Shown: one piece after another, positions 8,770 through 16,644 of the stretch
Layout of the letters: the number at the start of each line of letters is the position of its first letter
How positions within the stretch are numbered: position 1 is the stretch's first letter
NCBI GenBank assembly: GCA_016932045.1
Contig: JAFGDO010000017.1
Coordinates: forward strand, 1 to 32,658
Source: Candidatus Dojkabacteria bacterium
GTDB taxonomy: Bacteria; Patescibacteriota; Dojkabacteria; JAHIVN01
Length of the DNA stretch: 32,658 bases
Reading direction: 5' to 3'
Made by a program: the position numbers and the translations under genes
Notes under the pieces: model-generated
Seen by the model: only the letters and a program-made list of their open reading frames with translations
What the model was told of the DNA's origin: nothing
Databases searched by the model: none

Positions 8770-9306
8770 TTAGATAGACATCAGTTCCTTTTCCTTTTTT
8801 TCCAGTTCATCTTCGACAAAGTCGTTAAACTCTTCTACTAAAGATTGCATATCCTTTTTCCCCCTTTCGAGTTCATCCTCAGAACAGCCCTCCTCTTCTA
8901 AATGATCTAGAAAATCTCTTCGTATTCTACGCATAGAAATTTTTGTATCTTCAGCTATCTTTTTTACAATCTTAACAAGTTCCTCTCGCCTCTCCTCGGT
9001 AAGAGAAGGCAGGGGAACTCGAACTATACTTCCATCAACAGATGGAACAACATTTAGATCAGCTTTCTCAACCGCTTTGCTGATTGCATCTGCGTTATTC
9101 TGATCCCAACATTGGACTGTTATCAGAGTCGGATCAACAACATTCACAGTTCCTAACTGTTTAATCGGTAACTTCGAACCATATACTTCAACCAATATAT
9201 CCTCAATTAAATGAGGATTCGCCCGACTTCCCCGTATCTTAGCTAATTCTCCTAAAAAATAATCCTTTGTCTTTTGCACCTTTTGTCGAGCTTTAGATAT
9301 ATTCAT
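8770..9306 (-). CDS. frr: Ribosome recycling factor
   Basis: This 178-residue RRF (usual length about 185) splits post-termination ribosomes together with EF-G. Family signatures include LAKIRGSRANPHLIEDI, VYGSKLPIKQLGTVNV, the VPLPSLTEERREELVKIVKKIAEDTKISMRRIRRDF block and a basic-acidic helical tail. It lies between tsf and rseP with 151 nt upstream. pyrH, which usually sits between tsf and frr, is absent. No SD is present. Confidence 0.95.
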   Translation of the reverse strand: MNISKARQKVQKTKDYFLGELAKIRGSRANPHLIEDILVEVYGSKLPIKQLGTVNVVDPTLITVQCWDQNNADAISKAVEKADLNVVPSVDGSIVRVPLPSLTEERREELVKIVKKIAEDTKISMRRIRRDFLDHLEEEGCSEDELERGKKDMQSLVEEFNDFVEDELEKKEKELMSI

Positions 9307-9457
9307 CTGATACGTCTATAGTTAATAAATTATTGATGATAACGTGCTTTAAAATAAAAGCAATAAGAGAGCTTTCACATTTATCGTTATCAATTAAGTA
9401 TTACTTTAGATATTTTTAAAGTTCAATTAACTTGTATCAACAAAGCTACGTGATCTT

Positions 9458-10057
9458 TTAATCTTCCTCACCAAGTACTATTCTTACAAATTTTGAGATT
9501 TCAACTTTTTCACCAAATGATGCAACAGCCTCATCAACAAGATCTCTTATTCTTTTTTTATTGTCGCGTACATATGGTTGCTCAAGCAAGCAAACTTCTT
9601 CATAAAACTTACTCATTTGTCCCTCGACTATTTTGGCTAAAATATGTTCCGGCTTTCCTTCCTTTTTCAGCCTTTCCGCAATAATTTCCTTTTCCTTCTG
9701 TAAAACATCATTAGGTACATCTTCCCTTGACAGGTATAGTGGGCACTCTGCTGCGACATGAAGAGAAATCTCCTTAGCTAAAGATTGAAATTTTTCATTT
9801 CTCGATACAAAATCAGTCTCGCACACAAGCTCTACTAAAACTCCTATCTGACCGTTATGAACATACGATCCTATAAAACCATTAGCCGTCTCTCGTGATG
9901 CCCTCTTTTTGGCTTTAAGGATACCCTTCTTTCTCAAGAACTCAACCGCCTTTTCAAAATCTCCCTTACTCTGCTCCAAAGCCTCTTTACAATCCGCGAT
10001 ACCTATCCCTGTTTTACTTCTCAGTTCTTTTATTTCATCTAGTGTTATCTTTGCCAT
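9458..10057 (-). CDS. tsf: Elongation factor Ts (short form)
   Basis: EF-Ts exchanges nucleotide on EF-Tu. The UBA-like N-terminus (ITLDEIKELRSKTGIGIADCKEALEQSKGDFEKAVEFLRKKG) is diagnostic. The core has VELVCETDFVSRNEKF and a QPYVRD segment. At 199 residues it is a short form like that of Thermus, without the extra C-terminal subdomain of E. coli EF-Ts. It follows rpsB after 28 nt. A TATAAT lies 9 nt upstream of the ATG, so a second near-leaderless transcript is possible. There is no SD. Confidence 0.95.
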   Translation of the reverse strand: MAKITLDEIKELRSKTGIGIADCKEALEQSKGDFEKAVEFLRKKGILKAKKRASRETANGFIGSYVHNGQIGVLVELVCETDFVSRNEKFQSLAKEISLHVAAECPLYLSREDVPNDVLQKEKEIIAERLKKEGKPEHILAKIVEGQMSKFYEEVCLLEQPYVRDNKKRIRDLVDEAVASFGEKVEISKFVRIVLGEED

Positions 10058-10085
10058 AATTTTAATATTATAGATTAAGATAGGC

Positions 10086-11045
10086 TTATTTTTTAGCCTT
10101 TGCTTTTTTAGTGCTCTCTTTCTTCACTGAAGTCTTCTTTCTTGGCTTCTTTTCAGTCCGAGTCTTGCTTGCTTTGCGTACTTTGCTTTCAGCCTTCTTT
10201 TCCTTCTCTTCTGTTCCCTCCTGTTTTGCACTTTTTGCTTCTTCCTTTTCTGCTTGGGCATTTCCACTCTCAGAATCTAGTTTTATACCAACATGAGAAT
10301 AGTCCCTGAAGACATGCCTTACTCCCTTCCCTTTATTACCTGCTAGTATTGCCTGAGCTATATACTTTACCATCAGTTCAACAGACTTAATAGCATCATC
10401 ATTGGCTGGTATAGGATATTCAATCCTTCGTGGACTTGTATTCGAATCAACTAAAGCCACAATTGGTAGACCTACCGATCGAGCCTCACGTACAACAATT
10501 TTTTCATACTTTGCATCAATTATCACAACAGCATCAGGCACTTTGTTAAGTTTTTTAATCCCTTGATAAAGCCTATCAAGTCTTCCCCACTCTCTTCTCA
10601 TAACAGCAAGTCTTTGTTGAGAATACTTTTTTATATCGCCACTTAGTTTCTCCTCTAAATCCTGAAGTTTTTTAATACTTTTGTGGACAGTATCATAATT
10701 CGAAATAAGCCCACCAACCCATCTATTTATGACAAAATGTGCTCCGCACCTTACAGCTTCCTCTTTTACGACATCTCTTGCCTGCCTTTTTGTACCAACT
10801 ATGAGTATATCCCCACCCTGAGCAGTCTTTGCAAGAAACTCCAAGGCCTCTTCAAACTTTTCTAAAGTCCTTTCTAAATTGATAATGTGGAAATTCTCCC
10901 TTTTTGTGTATATGAATTCTCCAAATTCTGGATCCCACCTTTTAGTCTCATGGCCAAAATGAACTCCAGCTTCGAGTAATTCTTTTACAGTGGGGAGTTT
11001 AATAGACGGCTCTTTGGCCGCTTTTTTTGCTTTTATGTCTGACAT
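10086..11045 (-). CDS. rpsB: 30S ribosomal protein uS2 with Lys-rich C-terminal tail
   Basis: The core matches uS2: LLEAGVHFGHETKRWDPEF, IINLERTLEKFEEAL, ILIVGTKRQARDVVKEEA, RWVGGLISNYDTV, PDAVVIIDAKYEKIVVREA and VALVDSNTSPRRIEYPIPANDDA. The 319-residue length exceeds the usual 230-260 because of a C-terminal extension (about 250-319) dominated by K, E, A, S and T. A shorter N-terminal extension (MSDIKAKKAAKEP) is also present. It heads the rpsB-tsf-frr-rseP-rpsU run and is the only gene here with a full GGAGG Shine-Dalgarno site at normal spacing. Confidence 0.96.
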   Translation of the reverse strand: MSDIKAKKAAKEPSIKLPTVKELLEAGVHFGHETKRWDPEFGEFIYTKRENFHIINLERTLEKFEEALEFLAKTAQGGDILIVGTKRQARDVVKEEAVRCGAHFVINRWVGGLISNYDTVHKSIKKLQDLEEKLSGDIKKYSQQRLAVMRREWGRLDRLYQGIKKLNKVPDAVVIIDAKYEKIVVREARSVGLPIVALVDSNTSPRRIEYPIPANDDAIKSVELMVKYIAQAILAGNKGKGVRHVFRDYSHVGIKLDSESGNAQAEKEEAKSAKQEGTEEKEKKAESKVRKASKTRTEKKPRKKTSVKKESTKKAKAKK

Positions 11046-11053
11046 TGTTCTAA

Positions 11054-11058
11054 CCTCC
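11054..11058 (-). promoter_or_regulatory. Strong Shine-Dalgarno site of rpsB, with an upstream twin
   Basis: The minus strand reads AAAAGGAGGTTAGAACATG in outline, with GGAGG 8 nt before the ATG. A second GGAGGTTGG lies 41 nt further upstream (11095-11099). Between them GGTTGGTAAAG can pair imperfectly with CTTTAACC to form a hairpin. This could be a translational control element for uS2, but that is inference. Almost every other gene in the window lacks an SD, so this site stands out. Confidence 0.75.
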
Positions 11059-11099
11059 TTTTAAATGGTTAAAGAGAAATAACTTCTTTACCAACCTCC

Positions 11100-11376
11100 A
11101 CTTTCTGTATCTCGTAGTATACGAAACAAGGAAGCATAAATGTACAAAACCTAGATGTTTATGTACATTAGAAGAAAGTGTGCGTAATTGATAATGTAAA
11201 ACATATGGATAATACCATAAGTACTGCGTTATGGCAAATAATTCCCTTCGAGCATCCAGAGTTTCCATCTCTTATCTCAATTTCAACAATAAATAACCAC
11301 CGCTTACAAGGAAATAACAACTATCAGAACATCCAGCAATATATCAATCCACAATCTATAATCTTCAATTCTAATT
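11100..11376. other. rpsB upstream region
   Basis: This is the remainder of the 331-nt gap between rpsB and the phosphoribosyltransferase gene. A minus-strand TATACT near 11115-11120 could be a -10 box, but I find no good -35 at normal spacing. The 72-residue minus-strand ORF in the track (11050-11268) ends inside the rpsB SD, has no recognisable features and is not annotated. The left part is AT-rich with no RNA gene visible. Confidence 0.4.
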
Positions 11377-12078
11377 TTATCTGCGATTAATTTTGATCCG
11401 TTTGCAAGTTGCGGCAGGCTGCTTTTTCTCCTTCAGATATCTCAAAACCTCGCTATCACTTAAATCGTGCCATTCTTCATAAGCAGATGCTACTGCAAAT
11501 GGAAGATTAGCAGGATGAACATAAAGAGAGACCAACTTGTCGACCTGGCAAGCGATTAGTTCAACGGCACTCTTTGAGGTTGTCGGAACAGCAACGATAA
11601 TTCTGTGCGGATTATATTTCCTAATCAATTTGGCAACTACAAACATTGAGTGTCCTGAAGCAAGTCCATCATCAGTAATTATCACATCACGATCTTCAAG
11701 CTCTGGAAAAGACCTTCCTTCTCTGAACCTCTTCTCTCTTTTTTTTATTTTTTTTATGGCTTTTTCAACCTGTGAGTCTATCTCTTCCTTTGTTAAGTCA
11801 GAATAATTCAATAACTTCCTATTCAAAGAGACTTTTACTTCCCCGTTAAGTACTACTGCACCAAAACCTGTTTCGGGGTCATCCGGGAATTCTATTTTTT
11901 TAGCAATGATAACATCCAGAGGAGCCCTCAAAACTTCAGCAAGTTTATAACCGACTGGCACACCGCCAGAGGGAATAGCAAGAACAATCGGCCGCATTAA
12001 ACTCATGCTCTTCATCTTCTCCCCCAGCTTTTCTCCCGCCTCTTCTCTGTTCTTAAAAAGAGTTGGACCGTATAACAT
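11377..12078 (-). CDS. Predicted phosphoribosyltransferase (type I PRTase fold)
   Basis: This 233-residue protein has the type I PRTase PRPP-binding motif VIITDDGLASGHSM (about 129-142), a hydrophobic strand followed by acidic residues and a small-residue loop. Earlier elements LAIPSGGVPVGYKLAEVL and DVIIAKKIEFPDDPETGFGAVV fit the COG1926-like family of stand-alone predicted PRTases. The substrate is not known from sequence. A salvage role in nucleotide metabolism is plausible in a small-genome bacterium but is inference. The C-terminus is basic. No SD precedes the ATG. The next gene upstream ends 68 nt away on the same strand. Confidence 0.8.
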   Translation of the reverse strand: MLYGPTLFKNREEAGEKLGEKMKSMSLMRPIVLAIPSGGVPVGYKLAEVLRAPLDVIIAKKIEFPDDPETGFGAVVLNGEVKVSLNRKLLNYSDLTKEEIDSQVEKAIKKIKKREKRFREGRSFPELEDRDVIITDDGLASGHSMFVVAKLIRKYNPHRIIVAVPTTSKSAVELIACQVDKLVSLYVHPANLPFAVASAYEEWHDLSDSEVLRYLKEKKQPAATCKRIKINRR

Positions 12079-12146
12079 AATACTACTCAGAAAGAAATAT
12101 CAAGGAAAAGAATAACATATTAGGAGATTCAAGGAAATGTATAAGG

Positions 12147-12623
12147 TTATTTCGGGCCTGAGGCTATAATTATACTTGTCTTTTCGCCCGTTAAGATTTC
12201 TCCAAATGATGAGATATAGAGGGCATAAAGCGTATTCGTTTTTTCTTGAACAAATACAACTACCCCAGAATCATAAATTTTTTCCTTCTTAAAGCCCCCC
12301 TCCTCTATCACGTTATCATACCACTCAGATACATACTCAGCACTATCATTCGTAACATACCTGACTATACTTTTCTCTCTATTGTAGAAAACATTGTTTA
12401 TATCATCAGGAATCACATCTTTATCCCTGGTTGGTTCAATCTGAGATGACGGATACTCCGGAAGATCGCCATAGCCTTCTTGTGAGAATACTGCAACTTC
12501 TGAGGAATCTTCTTCCTTTTTGATACACTCCCGATCACCACAGATAACAACAAGCGAACTTACAACTATCAAGATTGTAATTATAAACCCTGAGGCTATA
12601 AAAATAAGATGTTTAGTCTTCAT
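12147..12623 (-). CDS. Membrane-anchored hypothetical protein
   Basis: I do not recognise a named family. The N-terminus is a single hydrophobic helix (HLIFIASGFIITILIVVSSLVVICG, about 5-29) with positive residues in front, so the rest is probably outside the membrane. A linker rich in E, S and P (SSEVAVFSQEGYGDLPEYPSSQIEPTRD) is followed by a compact domain with YVTNDSAEYVSEWYDNVIEEGGFKKEK. That pattern is seen in small extracytoplasmic domains in many secreted bacterial proteins. The track starts at TTG (12626); the ATG one codon later (12623) is the better start. There is no clear SD. Confidence 0.7.
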   Translation of the reverse strand: MKTKHLIFIASGFIITILIVVSSLVVICGDRECIKKEEDSSEVAVFSQEGYGDLPEYPSSQIEPTRDKDVIPDDINNVFYNREKSIVRYVTNDSAEYVSEWYDNVIEEGGFKKEKIYDSGVVVFVQEKTNTLYALYISSFGEILTGEKTSIIIASGPK

Positions 12624-13100
12624 CAAGCTTTCATTAGAAGTATTTCCTATAACATAATAGCATAAATTTTATTTTTTGCTACCCCTTGTAGTCTAATAAT
12701 ATAAATACTTCATTGACTAAGGAAGTACCAGATCCAGGTCAAGATCAAACAGAAGATAAAATAGTCTGTCTGGATGAATTATCAGGTTCATTACATTAAG
12801 AGCTAGACCGGCAATGGACTCTGGAGCTACTCACGAAGGAACACTAGCTATATTAGGGCAAGGCGGAACTAGTGTAAACACAGAAGACGATTACTGAAGT
12901 ATCTTTCTAACTAGTATAAAAATCCTTTTTATAGAACAACGCTCTAAGTTCTACTTGAGTCCTAATTTATCCTTATTGGCAACTAAATTCACTTGAGTAT
13001 AACCTACCTGTAGTCCGTTTCTATGAGGAAAATTAGTTATGATCAACTTGCTCACCTTGACCACTTTGATCGTATCGATCACCATCTTTATTTAATCATA
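12624..13100. other. 477-nt gap with possible decayed coding remnant
   Basis: No intact gene is visible. Between about 12724 and 12810 one plus-strand frame reads EVPDPGQDQTEDKIVCLDELSGSLH and then stops. A different frame from 12814 to 12897 reads MDSGATHEGTLAILGQGGTSVNTEDDY and stops. Two protein-like stretches in adjacent frames could be a frameshifted remnant, but the match could be chance. The right part (about 13035-13085) is rich in GATC/GATCA words like other low-complexity gaps here. Confidence 0.35.
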
Positions 13101-15317
13101 TCAAACAGCTTTTCTACCTTTAACCTTCTGCCTTCTACCTTTCCCATTCTTCCTGCCTTCAATATACCTACACTTCGGATAGCCAGAACAACCTGTAAAC
13201 GGCTTACCCCATTTCCCCCGCCTCTCAACAAGATATTCACCGCATTGAGGACATTTCTTTTTCAAAAGAAGTGGCCGAGCTTCCTTTATCTTGGGGTAAT
13301 CAGGATGTGCCCAGAACTTACCAAATCGTCCAATCTTCAGTATCATTTCTGTACCATCAGACGCTTCTGGAGCGGGTAAATATTTTGATTGAAACTCTTC
13401 TGATCTAACTTCCTTCTTGATTTCCTTACTTTTCTCCTCTTGAGTTTCACCTTCAATAGAGCGCATACCTTTACACTTAGGAAAATCCGGACAGCTCAAA
13501 AAGACTCCGTACTTCCCGATCTTCTTTACCATTCTTTTGCCGCACTCCGGACACTTATGCTCACTTTTTCCGAGAACAGTAAACTCCTCTCTTTCGATTT
13601 TTTTCTCACCATTCTCTACATCTTTAATGAACGGATTGAAAAATTCCTTAATCACTTCGACACCCTTTTCCCGGCCTTCTGCAATACTATCTAAATCTTC
13701 CTCCATTTCAGCAGTAAAGCCTGTATCAACTATTTTTTCAAAATATTTCGTCAGAAGTTTAGTTACTACTTTTCCGGTATCGGTCGGCACAAAGTATCTA
13801 CCTTCTTTGACAACATACTTACGCTGAAGAATTGTAGAAATAATTGGAGCGTAAGTTGATGGCCTACCAATACCATATTGTTCAAGCGTTTTAATTAGCG
13901 TTGCGTCCGTATAACGGGCAGGAGGAGAAGTAAAATTCTGCTGTCCGACTATCTTATGAAGATATAATTCCTGATTTAGCTTTATATCGGGCAGAATATT
14001 TTCTCCAATATTCTCATGATAGACTTTCAAAAATCCTGGGAAGAGAATAATTTGACCATGTGATTGGAACAAATATTGCTTTATCTGCACATCAAGTGTT
14101 GTACTTTCAAGTCTTGCAGGACTCATCTGACAAGCTAAAGTACGATTCCGGATTAAGTCATAAAGCTTTCTTGCTTCTCCGCCTAACTTTATGGCATTTC
14201 CACTCATTTTAATATTCGTTGGACGAATAGCCTCATGAGCTTCCTGAGCGGTTGAGGATTTCGATTTATAAACAGCCTCTTTTAAATTTAAAAACTTATC
14301 TCCATACTCAGACTTTATGAATGCCCTTACTTTTGCAAGTTCGCTCTTAACTATATTAAATGAATCCGTTCTCATATATGTTATTAGCCCCGATTCATAA
14401 AGTTTCTGAGCTATACTCATAGTTCTTTTGGCACTATATCCAAACATGTTTGAGGCTGTTCCCTGTAAGGTGCTTGTAATGAACGGAGGCTTGGGATATC
14501 TTCTCGTTTCCTTCTTATTAATATTACTTACGATCCACTTCTTTCTTCCAACATCTTCAAGAACCTTCTTTATCTCACTCTCCTTTTGAATTTTTACTCT
14601 TTTATCAAGAATTTTAGCAAGTTCAAACTTGATTCCCTTAAATTCTAATTTTGAATTTTCTAAAGATTCGCTCTTTAAAATTATCTTCTCAATCTTCCTT
14701 TGAATAGACTTAACAGACAGATCTGCAAAGATTTTCCAGTACTCTTCGGGTTTAAATTTGTCCCTTTCCTCTTCCCTATCTACAATGAGTCTTACAGCGA
14801 CTGACTGAACCCTTCCAGCAGAAAGACCGTATCTTATCTTTTTCCAAAGAAGTGGTGACAATTTATATCCGACAAGTCTATCCAGAATGCGACGCGCTTG
14901 TTGTGCATCTACAAGATTTAAATCTATATTGCGGGTATTCTTAATTGCTTCCTCGATGGCTTCTTTGGTAATTGAAGTAAAGACAATTCTTTCCAACTTT
15001 TTGCTCTTCACCCTACCCCTTTTGTCTATAACGCCTAATCTTTGAGCAACATGCCATCCGATAGCCTCTCCCTCCCTGTCCGGATCAGAAGCTATAACTA
15101 AAGTATCAATGCCCTTAAAATTATCGGTAAGTTGTTTTAGAGCTTTCCGATTCGATACAACATATTTGGGTTCAAAGTTCTTCTCTATATCAACACCCAA
15201 CTCCTTTTTCGGAAGATCAACTAAATGGCCCATTGAGGCTACAACCTTGTAGCCTTTACCTAAATATTTTGTTATTGTTTTCACCTTCGCAGGTGATTCG
15301 ACAACGACAAGTTTCAT
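13101..15317 (-). CDS. topA: DNA topoisomerase I
   Basis: This type IA topoisomerase (738 residues) relaxes negative supercoils. The Toprim domain starts with KLVVVESPAKVKTITKYLG and holds the metal motif SDPDREGEAIGWH (78-90). RYGLSAGRVQSVAVRLIVDRE is typical. The active-site tyrosine is Tyr314 in GLITYMRTDSF. Two C-terminal zinc ribbons are visible: CPECGKRMVKK with a later CPDFPKC, and CPQCGEYLVERRGKWGKPFTGCSGYPKC. The tail is Lys/Arg-rich. It follows dprA by 76 nt, a common bacterial gene order. No SD is present. Confidence 0.96.
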   Translation of the reverse strand: MKLVVVESPAKVKTITKYLGKGYKVVASMGHLVDLPKKELGVDIEKNFEPKYVVSNRKALKQLTDNFKGIDTLVIASDPDREGEAIGWHVAQRLGVIDKRGRVKSKKLERIVFTSITKEAIEEAIKNTRNIDLNLVDAQQARRILDRLVGYKLSPLLWKKIRYGLSAGRVQSVAVRLIVDREEERDKFKPEEYWKIFADLSVKSIQRKIEKIILKSESLENSKLEFKGIKFELAKILDKRVKIQKESEIKKVLEDVGRKKWIVSNINKKETRRYPKPPFITSTLQGTASNMFGYSAKRTMSIAQKLYESGLITYMRTDSFNIVKSELAKVRAFIKSEYGDKFLNLKEAVYKSKSSTAQEAHEAIRPTNIKMSGNAIKLGGEARKLYDLIRNRTLACQMSPARLESTTLDVQIKQYLFQSHGQIILFPGFLKVYHENIGENILPDIKLNQELYLHKIVGQQNFTSPPARYTDATLIKTLEQYGIGRPSTYAPIISTILQRKYVVKEGRYFVPTDTGKVVTKLLTKYFEKIVDTGFTAEMEEDLDSIAEGREKGVEVIKEFFNPFIKDVENGEKKIEREEFTVLGKSEHKCPECGKRMVKKIGKYGVFLSCPDFPKCKGMRSIEGETQEEKSKEIKKEVRSEEFQSKYLPAPEASDGTEMILKIGRFGKFWAHPDYPKIKEARPLLLKKKCPQCGEYLVERRGKWGKPFTGCSGYPKCRYIEGRKNGKGRRQKVKGRKAV

Positions 15318-15393
15318 CTTTGTACTGTATGTTAATAATTACTATCTACAATCTTCTCACCATCTGCTGCTTTCAGTTTGTAGTTCTCAGTCT

Positions 15394-16506
15394 TCACTTC
15401 ACTATAAAATACTTGTTCCTATTATCTTTTGCAACTTTTTGTTCGATTTCCATCATAGTCAAAACCTGTAAGAGATGTGTAATCCTCCAATCAAGAGTAA
15501 GAGCAATCTCGTCAACTGTCGCAGGTTCTCTCAACAAGCAGTCAATTATTTTCTGTTCGTCAGAACTGTATCTGATCTTATCTGACTGATACCCAATATC
15601 CAATTTAAATCCATACTCTTCTAAAATATCACTCGCTTCTTGTACAAGTTTCGCATTGCCTTTCTTAATCAGAGAATTCGTCCCTTTGCCTTTTTCATTA
15701 AAAACGCTAGCCGGCACAGCAAACACATCCCTTCCTTGCTCAAGACCCTGATAAGCTGTAATCAACGCTCCACTTTTTTCACCAGCTTCTATTACCAGAA
15801 TTCCAACTGAAAGTCCAGCAATAATTCTATTTCGGGAAGGAAACATTCCAGGGGTTATGCTCCTATCACTATCATATTCGGAAACAACACAACCATTAGA
15901 AAGCACTTTTTCATAGATTCTGTAATTCGCTTTTGGACATGGTTCTTCTACCCCTCTGGATAAAACTGCAATCGTTCTCCCGCCGTTCTTCATGCTAACT
16001 TCATGTGCAAGTTTATCAATGCCAAAAGCCATGCCACTAACAATCACAAATCCTGCGTGAACCAAAGACTGCACAAGCTTCTTAGTAACCTCCTCTCCAT
16101 AGCTTGTACAATTTCTTGTCCCTACAACTGAAAAGCATCTCTTAAAATCATCGATACGAAAATCTCCCCTGTAATATAAGACAATGGGAGGATCATAAAT
16201 CTGTCTAAGTAATTCTGGATAATCTTGATCTAATATAGTCTTAAATGCTACTTCTTTCTCCTTTAAAATTTCCAAATACACTTTCACATCTTTCAGAGGA
16301 TCAAGAGTTTTCACCTCCCGAGCTAAAGAGGCTGGTACTACCTGAGATAATTCTTCAAATTGGGCACAAAAAATATTACTTACTCTTTTGAATTTATCAA
16401 GTAATTGAAGAAAACTGCGCGGACCTAACCCCTCAATCCTAGACAAAACCAGGGTCATTAAACGTTCTTCTGGGGAAGATTTAGGACTTTGTTGATCCTT
16501 AGGCAA
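15394..16506 (-). CDS. dprA: DNA processing protein DprA
   Basis: DprA (370 residues) protects incoming single-stranded DNA and loads RecA during natural transformation. The Rossmann core has SVVGTRNCTSYGEEVT, FVIVSGMAFGIDKLAHE, FPSRNRIIAGLS and VIEAGEKSGALITAYQGLEQGRDVFAVP. An N-terminal helix-hairpin-helix-like segment (LSRIEGLGPRSFLQLLDKF) and a C-terminal winged-helix segment (DEIALTLDWRITHLLQVLTMMEIEQKV) complete the usual architecture. The track start is TTG at 16506, immediately after an in-frame stop. The first ATG is codon 17 (16458), which would also leave the helix-hairpin-helix intact. Competence genes are frequent in CPR genomes. Confidence 0.93.
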   Translation of the reverse strand: MPKDQQSPKSSPEERLMTLVLSRIEGLGPRSFLQLLDKFKRVSNIFCAQFEELSQVVPASLAREVKTLDPLKDVKVYLEILKEKEVAFKTILDQDYPELLRQIYDPPIVLYYRGDFRIDDFKRCFSVVGTRNCTSYGEEVTKKLVQSLVHAGFVIVSGMAFGIDKLAHEVSMKNGGRTIAVLSRGVEEPCPKANYRIYEKVLSNGCVVSEYDSDRSITPGMFPSRNRIIAGLSVGILVIEAGEKSGALITAYQGLEQGRDVFAVPASVFNEKGKGTNSLIKKGNAKLVQEASDILEEYGFKLDIGYQSDKIRYSSDEQKIIDCLLREPATVDEIALTLDWRITHLLQVLTMMEIEQKVAKDNRNKYFIVK

Positions 16507-16568
16507 GATGAGCTATTTATATCATAAGAGAAAATAAAGGGGAAGAAGATTATCTATTTGATCTAAAT

Positions 16569-16595
16569 GAATTAATCAATCTAGTCGATTAATTC
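16569..16595. repeat. 9-bp inverted repeat in GATTAAT-rich gap
   Basis: GAATTAATC and GATTAATTC form a perfect 9-bp inverted repeat around a 9-nt loop, between the PBP2 and dprA genes. There is no T-run on either side. The same GATTAAT/GATCA vocabulary occurs at 2486-2530 and 13035-13085. Confidence 0.6.
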
Positions 16596-16644
16596 GAGCA
16601 TCTTTGTTGTATAGATCATTTAAATCAACCAGATCATTCATCCA

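Noticed and set aside
11050-11268. 72-residue minus-strand ORF upstream of rpsB as a leader peptide
   Set aside because: It has no ribosome-binding site and no attenuation-like structure. It ends by chance inside the rpsB SD.
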